Shown here: positions 56,291 through 64,000 of the stretch, piece after piece
Numbering within the stretch: the stretch's first letter is position 1
How the letters are laid out: each line of letters opens with the position of its first letter
Source: Xiphydria camelus
Lineage: Eukaryota; Arthropoda; Insecta; Hymenoptera; Xiphydriidae
DNA: 64,000 nt
Assembly: GCA_963678675.1 (NCBI GenBank)
Contig: OY783194.1
Span: 21,058,278 to 21,122,277 of the forward strand
Reading direction: 5' to 3'
Made by a program: the position numbers and the translations under genes
The notes under the pieces: generated by a model
What the model saw: the letters and a program-made list of their open reading frames with translations, nothing else
Databases searched by the model: none
Told to the model about the DNA's origin: nothing

Positions 56291-56305
56291 TATGCTAGGC
56301 AAGTA

Positions 56306-56517
56306 CACCCGGGGACACGGTATCTGTCGCTGGTGACTTTTTTTAAACGTTATTTTTAAACGTACTAACCAATAATTAATAATCCTCATGCTTTCATTAA
56401 CGAGAATAGACGCCACCGTAGCTAATGAGCGCATGAGAATTAATTATTCATTGGTTAGTACGTTTAAAAATAACGTTTAAAAAAAGTCACCAGCGACAGA
56501 TGCCGTGTCCCTGGGTG
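56306..56517. mobile_element. Foldback MITE, CACCCGG family, 212 bp
   Basis: CACCCGGGGACACGG ... CCGTGTCCCTGGGTG between TA dinucleotides. The inner arms share AAACGTTATTTTTAAACGTA and its mirror. Confidence 0.82.
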
Positions 56518-56585
56518 TACCTCAAATCACCGACGTGCGCGCGATCTCGTGGACATTCCACGCTACCCTAAGGGGATAAGTAAAA

Positions 56586-56751
56586 TGTCATTTTTAAACA
56601 TACTGACCAATGAACAATTAATTTTCATGCCCTCATTAGCTACGGTGGCGTTTACCCTCGTTAATGAAAGCATTAGGATTGATTAATCATTAGTACGTTT
56701 AAAAGTAACATTTAAAAAAGTCACCAGCGACAGATTCCGAGTCCCTAGGTG
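56586..56751. mobile_element. Foldback MITE, CACCCGG family, 5' truncated
   Basis: Inner arm ATTTTTAAACATACTGACCA and right end GTCCCTAGGTG followed by TA. The left terminal 30 bp are absent. Confidence 0.7.
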
Positions 56752-56878
56752 TACAGTCACTGGTCTGTTGACAGTTGAACCGGCTTAATTTTGTGAGAGT
56801 TTTAAATTAATACAAATTAATTATGAGTCTCATAATAATTAATGGGTTTAATTACTGACTGTTTAACAGGCTCCATTA

Positions 56879-57380
56879 AGTAGCCCGGAGACGGTCAATA
56901 ATATTGTCAATGAAATTGATCAATTGCGATTGATGGAGTAGCACATAGACCGTCAATAATATTGTCAATAAGATTGATGATTTCAATTGCAATTGCGATT
57001 GATGGAGATCCAATGAATATGTCAATATTTCATCAGTGGCAGTGAATTTCTCGCGAGTCGAGTCTTTTATTGGTTAGGTTTTATTAGTGGAAGTGAATTT
57101 CTCGCGAGTCGAGTCGTTTATTAGTTAAGTTTTATTAGATGGCGTATCCGTCATCGCGTGGCCGTCTGGTGCAACTGCCCGAACGATTGTCAATTTCTCG
57201 ATTACACGATCAATTGGGATGCGTCAATGGTCCCCGTCAATGTGCTTCAATCAAATTTCCTATCAATCTCCGTCCATCGATTGACAATGGCATCAATCGC
57301 TTCCTACACGATCAATTGGATGCATCAATGAGTACCATTGACAATATTATTGACAATATTATTGACGTCTCCGGGCCACT
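56879..57380. mobile_element. Foldback element with TTA duplication
   Basis: AGTAGCCCGGAGACGGTCAA ... TTGACGTCTCCGGGCCACT flanked by TTA (56876-56878, 57381-57383), as in PIF/Harbinger-derived elements. Full of ATTGACAATATTATTGAC words. Two tandem units of about 50 bp, each with GAATTTCTCGCGAGTCGAGT, occupy 57039-57140. The ORF at 57139-57384 reads repeats and is not a gene. Confidence 0.7.
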
Positions 57381-57616
57381 TTAGACACGAATTGGAGTGA
57401 CAGTCACCCTAGAGTTACGAACTCCGACCACCTCGTGGCGCCACTAGAGTTACTTGCCTAGCCCATACATGATTAGGTACACCTATCGTCAATGATTCTG
57501 ATCGACCCGCTTTAGGTGAGGGTACTTCAATTGAGTTGACTGTAGTTGAACAGTACGAGCGGGTCTCCTTGTTTTGCCATGGACCACCAACTACATTAAC
57601 CTTTATGGCAAAACAC

Positions 57617-58176
57617 CAGCCCCCTGTTACTCGCCTAAATTTATGTCCCCGCTATTGTGTCCGTCGCAGCGCGGCGCCAGCAGTAACGTGATGTTACCCC
57701 CTCCATGTCCTCCGCATATGGCACGGCATCGTTAACAATAAATTTAAAAAAATTATTTTACATTTAAACATAAAAGAATATACCGAATATATACAATCCA
57801 GGAAATTATTTTCGAAGTGTTCGAATAACACTACATGACCGTTATTATAATGATCTATTAACATCACGTATGAGTGGCGCCACGCAGCGGAATTGTTTCC
57901 AACGGCTTCAATAGCGGGGACAAAATTTATATAAGGCGTATTGGTATACACCTAGGGACACGGCATCTGTCGCTGGTGACTTTTTTTAAACGTTATTTTT
58001 AAACGTACTAACCAATGAATAATTAATTCTCATGCGCTCATTAGCTACGGTGGCGTCTACTCTCGTTAATGAAAGCATGAGGATTATTAATTATTGGTTA
58101 GTACGTTTAAAAATAACGTTTAAAAAAAGTCACCAGCGACAGATACCGTGTCCCCGGGTGTAGTTTCATAGGGCTG
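57617..58176. mobile_element. hAT-like non-autonomous element, 560 bp
   Basis: CAGCCCCCTG ... ATAGGGCTG with an 8 bp duplication CAAAACAC (57609-57616, 58177-58184). CAG/CTG ends and an 8 bp TSD are diagnostic of hAT elements. No transposase. Confidence 0.85.
57949..58160. mobile_element. Foldback MITE, CACCCGG family, nested in hAT
   Basis: CACCTAGGGACACGG ... CCGTGTCCCCGGGTG between TA dinucleotides, 212 bp, inside the hAT-like element. Confidence 0.82.
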
Positions 58177-58453
58177 CAAAACACTAAGATCTACTTGAAT
58201 CTTTTAGCTACGGTCGATTCTCTAAAAGTACTGTCACCTAAAGCTGGTCAGAATCATTGATGCTAGGTGTACACGATTTTGTGGAAGTATATCTGAGCGT
58301 CATCGTTAATCGGTCGTGGTATTTAGGTGGTGGGTGGGTACCTCGGTTTAAGAGTTTCATTATTACAATTGCCGATTCGGCTTAAACTCTCCTACCCACC
58401 ACGACCAATTAACAACGACGCTCATCGTCTACGATTTCACAAATCCGGTATAT

Positions 58454-59453
58454 ACAGGGTGAGCTAAATGTATGGAAACGGTGGAATAACTTTCGAGGGA
58501 GATATTTTGAAGAAAAATGTTTCAAACAAAACATTTAGGATTCTTCCCTGGCCATCCAATGGTGACCTTGAATCTGACCATGAACTCGACCTTGAAGGTC
58601 ATTCCAAGGTCAAGGTCGCTTTTTTAAATGGGAACCCCTATTTTTATGGCGAATTTAGAAGGAGCGGAAAATTTTACGTCCGAATATGACCTTGGACCTT
58701 GACCTTGGATTCAAGGTAAAGGTCAACGATCAAATAGGAAAGTTTTAGGTTTTTTCCCTGGCCATCTAATGGTAACCATGAATCTGACCTTGACCTCGAC
58801 CTTGAAGTTCATTCCAAGTTCAAGGTATCTTTTTTAAATGGCAACCTACATTTTTTATCCACCGATTTATCTGAAATTTGGTACGGGTTTTTTTTGGGTT
58901 GCTGATTATGATTCTGAAGATAAATTTTGAAAATACTTCAATACAAGATGACGGATCCAAGATAGTGGCAAAATTTTGGAATATCCACCGATTTATCCAA
59001 AATTTTGTGCTCATGTCACCTTGCCTTAAGTGGCCGGTTGCTAACACCATAAAAAATGTAGGTTGCCATTTAAAAAAGATACCTTGAACTTGGAATGAAC
59101 TTCAAGGTCGAGGTCAAGGTCAGATTCATGGTTACCATTAGATGGCCAGGGAAAAAACCTAAAACTTTCCTATTTGATCGTTGACCTTTACCTTGAATCC
59201 AAGGTCAAGGTCAAAGGTCATATTCGGACGTAAAATTTTCCGCTCCTTCTAAATTCGCCATAAAAATAGGGGTTCCCATTTAAAAAAGCGACCTTGACCT
59301 TGGAATGACCTTCAAGGTCGAGTTCATGGTCAGATTCAAGGTCACCATTAGATGGCCAGGGAAAAATCCTAAATGTTTTGTTTGAAACATTTTTCTTCAA
59401 AATGTCTCCCTCGTAAGTTATTCCACCGTTTCCATACATTTGGCTCACCCTGT
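58454..59453. mobile_element. 1 kb foldback element, ACAGGGTGAGC termini
   Basis: ACAGGGTGAGCTAAATGTAT ... ATACATTTGGCTCACCCTGT, flanked by AT; unit A has the empty site near 17165. The arms of about 480 bp carry repeated TTGACCTTGGA/TCCAAGGTCAA words. The centre has a unit resembling those in the foldback at 25627 (GGGTTGCTGATTATGA, GACGGATCCAAGATAG). The mirrored ORFs at 58468 and 59481 arise from the symmetry. Confidence 0.8.
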
Positions 59454-60478
59454 ATGTATTTACTATGTTGCCTGTCTGCATGTAATATTGTAGAGGTTTG
59501 CGTCGACCGGATAATTACGCTTTGAAAAACATGCGATCCTAAATACAATCTTAATTGGTTACCGTAAACATAAAAATATAATTTCACCGGCACTTTCGCG
59601 TTCAAGGTACGTCGACGACGTCGGAGCTTACAAGCTGCACACGCGCGCACTGGACTGGAATGACGCGAGGAAAACGTGCATCGAAGAGGGCGCCCATTTA
59701 GCTATAATCAACTCTCAGCGCGAAGCGAAAGCTCTCGCCGATATCTTTAGGAATGCCGCAACGATGATCGAGGGTGCCGCTAACAAAAAAACGGCATGGC
59801 TCGGTTATCACGATCAATATAAGGAAGGTGAATTCGTAACGATTCACGATGATTCTTTGGCGAAAACTGGATATGCCAGCTGGAACAGCAAGGAACCCAA
59901 CAACTTAGATGGTTCGGAAAATTGCGGCTCTATGTTAGAGAACGGGTTATTAAATGATATGAATTGTTCACGAAAATTGGCATTTTTCTGCGAACTGCCG
60001 CTTAAGGGAAGAAAATACTGCTGACTCTAATAAACCACGTGTACGCGCGAAAAAATCGACTTTTTTCGAATAATAAAATATTTCGAGTAAATAGAAAAAA
60101 GATTTCTGTCGAAATTGTACAAATTCAGATTTATGTAATTTATCCTTAAATAGATTACCGTACACACACTGGATGTATTATCTCCTGATAAATGCCATAC
60201 GCCATTTAGGCGATTAAAAATTGTGATTGAGGTAAAATAAAATAGCCTTGTCATTAATTAATCATTTTTTAGTCGAATTATTAACAATTACACGTACATA
60301 CTACGAAGTAAATTTTAACATAACTCGATCGGTTTCGGTCACCGGACTTGGAGCTACTTTCATTAACGACATCTCTAAGGTTAATAAGTTCTAATATGAC
60401 TTGGAATATGTATGTACATTAGACTGATTCAAAAAAATCTTTTTTAGTTAATTCTTTCTTCTTAATTCTTCTTAAAAT

Positions 60479-60506
60479 GTTAGTAGTAGTAGTAGTAGTA
60501 GTAGTA
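60479..60506. repeat. (AGT)n microsatellite
   Basis: Nine or so uninterrupted TAG units, at the 3' end of the minus-strand LINE. Confidence 0.9.
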
Positions 60507-60509
60507 TCC

Positions 60510-61192
60510 CGATTAAGTCTCTGTCCCCTCCCTCCCTTATTAATCTAATTGTCTGACCATCTCCTACTTCTCGCAGCGCCGCTTCTAGGTTTGTCCCCCA
60601 TGCTGTTGCTCTGCCTCTCTCTATGTTTTTTAATTCCTCTAGTAGGCAAATTTTTTGCCACCTCTCTTCCCCCATTAAGAGCGCTATTTTTATCAGATAT
60701 CCTCACGCTCTGCTTCTGGTCTCTGTTTCTATTTACCTTTTTCCCGATTCCATTCTCCATATGTATCCCGGCGTGTTTTTGCTGAGTCCCATTGCCATTT
60801 TACCATATCTACATTGCATTCTTTCCACTTCTTCCCATCTTCTCCATCCCAATACTTCTACCCCATATAGGCACCCTGCTTTGGCTAGCGCCTCTACAAG
60901 ATATAGCCTTTTTTTTGAGTCTGTCTATTTTTGCCCTTTTCATAATTCCTCACGCCATATTTATTGCTCTACTCGCTTTCCCCGCCATCGCCCTTACGTG
61001 TTTGCCGTGTCCATTATTTGAAGAAAACCAAAAGCCTAAGTATATAAATCTCTCCACTACTTCCAATTTCGTTCTGCCTAGCTCCCATAATTCTCCCTTC
61101 TTCCTCCTTCCTCCCCTCCTGAACACCATAACTTTGGTTTTGGTTTCGTTGACTCTTAGCTTGTTCCTTCTTGCGTATCTTTCTAGTGCCCG
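60510..61192 (-). pseudogene. LINE ORF2 C-terminal half
   Basis: From 61192 down, minus strand: RALERYARRNKLRVNETKTK, VMVFRRGGRRKK and VERFIYLGFWFSSNNGHGKH. This is the end of the reverse transcriptase thumb region and the following connection domain of a non-LTR element. After frame breaks near 60950, EERWQKICLLEEL and related sequence continues to about 60510. The apparent start of the ORF at 61270 is artificial, because it begins inside the inserted element at 61195. Confidence 0.75.
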
Positions 61193-61379
61193 TAGGGTAG
61201 GTGTACCAGTTACAGCCATGTTTAAGAATTTTTCAAATGTCATGCCTTGTATTTTGTAAAGAATTAACATATCGTTACATTTTATGGTGCTAAATGATAG
61301 ATTGTATAGTTTTCTTGCAGCAATTCATGAAAAAAAATATAATGATCTTTCCGTAAAATGAAAAAAAAAACATAAAAAG

Positions 61380-62006
61380 TGTAACGTCCTAACGTAGCCG
61401 TTTTCATGGAATAAAGCGATAGAATAAGAGGAATCAAATAGCGACGAGCAAGGCCGCTGCGAAGACCGGAACGCCGACTCCGCACCGAGCCAAAACTGCA
61501 CCGCGAGTAACATGAACCCTCGCGCAAGGTGAAGGCGCGAAAACCTCCACGTGCCACCCGCGTAGCATTAAAGGAAATGCACCAGCGAAAAACAAGACGC
61601 CAAGTGGCCACCGACCAGCCGCTGACAGGAAGAAACCTCCATGATTCAACGCATTCCTTCTCCTTCCCCTTTTCAATATCAGGAAGGATCCCCACCCGGA
61701 ACGAAGTCTAACGGCTTATATAAGGAGAATCCTGGACACCGGGGGAGTCTTTTGTTTTTCTTTTGAAGATTAACATTCAGTCAAACTTAAAGAGAGTTGC
61801 GCGTGTTCGTTCTGTTCGAGATCTAAAGAAATAAAGAAGTTCTGTTCGAGATCTAAAGAAATAAAGAAGTTCTATTCGAGATATAAAGAAAGTGATTGTG
61901 GTTTGTTGAAACCTCAACCTCTTTCCCAAGAAAGTGAGTGACCAAGGAGAGACCGCACCCCACTCGATCCACCCCTCGAAGGAAGGATCGTACGGCCGGC
62001 AGAGAA
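61380..62006 (+). promoter_or_regulatory. LTR-like promoter segment
   Basis: TGTAACGTCC start, a GC-rich body, TATATAA at 61719, a TCAGT initiator at 61776, then three tandem 30 bp units (61807-61888) each containing AAAGAAATAAAG, so repeated AATAAA signals. The end is unclear (a CA at about 62005). It resembles a solo LTR in layout but I cannot confirm a duplication. Confidence 0.4.
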
Positions 62007-62333
62007 AAAGAGAGAGAGAGAGAGAGAGAGAGATTGACTGATTGATATTTTTATTTATGATCCACAGTTGGACCAAATATACATGCAGCGAACTGCAGGA
62101 ACAAGCGGAAAATAACAATCATTATCATAGTAAATAAACATAGGTAAATTTAATAGACATAAGCAAGTAAATAACTTAAGATTTAGCAGTGGGAGAGTAG
62201 CAGTGGAAGATTTGCTCTCTAAAACACAATATATTGTAGACCTGTCATCCCGCGACAACACTAGAGATGGCATAAATAACAGATTTATAGGGGGGAAAAA
62301 TGAGAGATGAATGAATGGGTGACATTAATTAGT

Positions 62334-62672
62334 TCACGAGACCGTAGTTAGTGATCTTTCCTGTTCAACGAGGTAGGCTTTTAAGTTCGCCTTGAAACAA
62401 CTACGAGATGATGAAGCTTTTATCTCAGCCGGAAGAGAGTTCCAAATGGATGGTGCGGAGACTGCAAATGCGTACTTGTGTGTGTATGCATCAGTACGAT
62501 AATTAGGAACAAGCAGTTGTTGGCTATGGAGACCTCTCAGGGGCCGTGGCGTGCTACGAGAAATAAGTAACTCTGCAAGGAAAGATGGACAGTTCTCGCG
62601 CAGAGCTGTGTAAGTCAGACAAGCCACTGCATGTTTCCTGGCATCGTTGACAGTGAGCCATCCTAATTCACG
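62334..62672 (-). pseudogene. LINE C-terminal tail, CR1/jockey-like
   Basis: The minus strand reads LGWLTVNDARKHAVACLTYTA, SFLAELL, NYRTDAYTHKYAFAVSAP and SIWNSLPAEIKASSS, then FKANLKAYL and a stop at 62334. This is the familiar conserved ending of CR1/jockey-type ORF2 proteins. The 3' flank to about 62035 ends in a TCAATCAG-type tail and a short GA run. The upstream part is replaced by the long GA tract. Confidence 0.75.
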
Positions 62673-62684
62673 CCTATAAGGGGT

Positions 62685-63112
<428 letters not shown>

Positions 63113-63116
<4 letters not shown>

Positions 63117-63453
63117 GAGCTCCAGGCAAAGGTAAGTGGCAACAGATTCTTCTTATGCGATATAGACATTCGCGAAGCGTATCCCCGATCCTCATTGTTT
63201 TCCCGAGTCGATAGTTAGTGGTTTAGGGAGTTTTCCATGACGTGACAAAAGGAAAAACTCCCGACTTTCCCTATTATAGCCACTCACCGCCATTAATAAC
63301 CAGGTGTATGCATTTGTGTCACGTCAGCTTATACTGTTTGATCAGCGATTTTAAACCTTATGGAGGAAATTTAAAGCACATATCTTAGTTATAAGACAAA
63401 AATCTGGAAAGTTGTTATAACTGGTACAGTGGCTATAACTGGTACGCCTACCC
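63113..63453. other. Right flank of the TIR element
   Basis: No gene. A GTTTAGGGAGTTTTCC/GGAAAAACTCCC inverted pair lies at 63222-63262, then AT-rich DNA and a doubled terminal motif (63412-63453). Confidence 0.4.
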
Positions 63454-63455
63454 TA

Positions 63456-63984
63456 GCATCTCCCTTAGCCCCTTCGCATAATCTGCTACTATTGCTATGT
63501 CATCTGCGAATTTTAATGCAAATATTTTTTCCCTGCCTATTATCGTTTCTCCCTCGTCTCTTTTTTACCAGTCTTCGTCTATAACGTCTAGAAATAGATA
63601 GAACAACAGCGGGCTTAACGGACACCCTTGTCTTACCCCACAAGTCGTATTGAATTCGTCTGTGATCCCTTCCCCCGTGATTATGTCGTTCTACGTCTTG
63701 CTGTATATGTTTTCGATTATTCTGTACATGTTACCCCTTACCCCCATCTTCCTCAGTTTTTTCAGCAATAAGTCACTGTCTACTATATCGAACGCCTTCC
63801 TTAGGTCCACAAATGCTACGTACAGTTTCCCCTTTTCTTCCTTCAATTTATTTCCAATTAATGCGTTGAGTACGAATACGTGGTCCCTTGTTCCCCTCCC
63901 ATTCCTGAAACCAGCCTGGCTTTCCTGTAGCATCCCTTTTCTCTCTGCCCACTCCCTTAGTCTGCTCGTTATTATGTTTGTCAA
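63456..63984 (-). pseudogene. LINE reverse transcriptase, central part
   Basis: The minus strand from the window edge has RT blocks: SQAGFRNGRGTRDHVFVLNA, LYVAFVDLRKAFDIVD (motif A with catalytic Asp), a TAG break near 63690, CGVRQGCPLSPLLFYLF (motif B), then FALKFADDIAIVADY (FADD, catalytic) and GLREML at the insertion point. It continues beyond 64000, so the N-terminal endonuclease is not in view. Together with 60510-61192 it forms one interrupted LINE. Confidence 0.85.
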
Positions 63985-64000
63985 TATATTGTATCCTACG

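Larger units (their letters stand above)
57480..58269. mobile_element. Foldback MITE as in unit A, interrupted
   Basis: Ends CACCTATCGTCAATG and CATTGATGCTAGGTG with TA. Without the 568 bp insertion plus its duplication it is 222 bp, exactly the length of the unit A copy. Confidence 0.85.
44142..60024 (+). pseudogene. C-type lectin B, probably splice-defective
   Basis: Homologous exons: 44142-44208 (signal peptide, 9 nt shorter than A, donor intact), 46100-46154 (identical to exon 2 of A except its first base) and 59607-60024 (lectin domain: WNDARKTC, KEPNN mannose-type motif, LLNDMNC, FFCELP). The exon 2 acceptor AG/GA of A is AA/CA here (46098-46101). Alternative AGs nearby give a stop or the wrong phase, and skipping exon 2 breaks the frame. 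One T lost before the stop replaces the final Phe and adds a short tail ending GRKYC. The introns have grown from 3.7 to 15.3 kb. Exon 3 itself is open and differs from A at many residues, so a functional form using an unseen exon cannot be excluded. Confidence 0.7.
39027..60424 (+). repeat. Segmental duplication, unit B (lectin locus)
   Basis: Collinear with 11058-18145 but three times longer. Removing the listed insertions (39300, 39597-43040, 44967, 46549, 48308, 50802, 56044-57467, 57617, 58454) leaves sequence matching unit A. Same orientation, so a tandem duplication with a 21 kb spacer that has itself filled with transposons. Confidence 0.9.

Noticed and set aside
58468..58689. 73-residue ORF conserved at 59218-59481
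   Set aside because: The two copies are mirror arms of one foldback element, so conservation does not show selection.
60549..61259. Plus-strand hydrophobic ORFs suggesting membrane proteins
   Set aside because: They are the antisense of the LINE ORF; pyrimidine-rich sequence gives Leu/Phe/Ser-rich translations.

Overview
This window looks like transposon-dense, AT-rich intergenic DNA from an insect, most likely a hymenopteran. The only host-type genes I can support are two tandem C-type lectin (CTL) genes. The organism call rests on the lectin type, TATA-plus-TCAGT arthropod promoters, and the mix of piggyBac, Tc1, Tc5, Harbinger-like, hAT, Helitron/Helentron, Ty3/gypsy and LINE sequences. 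I see no rRNA, tRNA, CRISPR array or bacterial operon. It remains an inference without a database search.

Layout. 1-11 kb: foldback MITEs, a truncated Tc5-type transposon, and a 4.7 kb DDE_Tnp_4-type transposon with over 1 kb coding inverted arms and a 1.47 kb nested insertion. 11.06-18.15 kb: duplication unit A, with lectin gene A in three exons that join in frame, plus a solo LTR carrying five large hairpins. 18.8-21.05 kb: the first of three copies of a 2.25 kb TA-flanked element built like a small gene. 21.4-24.3 kb: fragments of piggyBac, Tc1 (DD34E) and Helitron-type endonuclease. 25.2-36.4 kb: an unclassified repeat in inverted orientation brackets a foldback, a full-length Tc5-type transposon (TSD TGA) and a very young Ty3/gypsy element of CsRn1/Kabuki type. 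36.6-38.6 kb: remnant of an LTR element with reverse transcriptase and an envelope-like gene. 39.03-60.42 kb: duplication unit B, the same lectin locus swollen from 7 to 21 kb by insertions, including two more copies of the 2.25 kb element, one of which holds a nearly intact piggyBac at a TTAA site. 60.5-64 kb: a minus-strand LINE split by a 2.26 kb TIR element that itself carries an LTR-like promoter, another LINE tail and a 424 bp GA tract.

Units A and B provide empty and filled sites for many insertions, so boundaries and target-site duplications (TSDs) can be read directly. Lectin A looks functional. In lectin B the middle-exon splice acceptor is gone and the stop codon is shifted, so it may be a pseudogene. 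The strongest novelty candidates are the covarying hairpin array in the solo LTR, the 2.25 kb gene-like element, the C9 tract joining gag to pol in the young gypsy element, and the transposon whose transposase tail is coded in both inverted arms.
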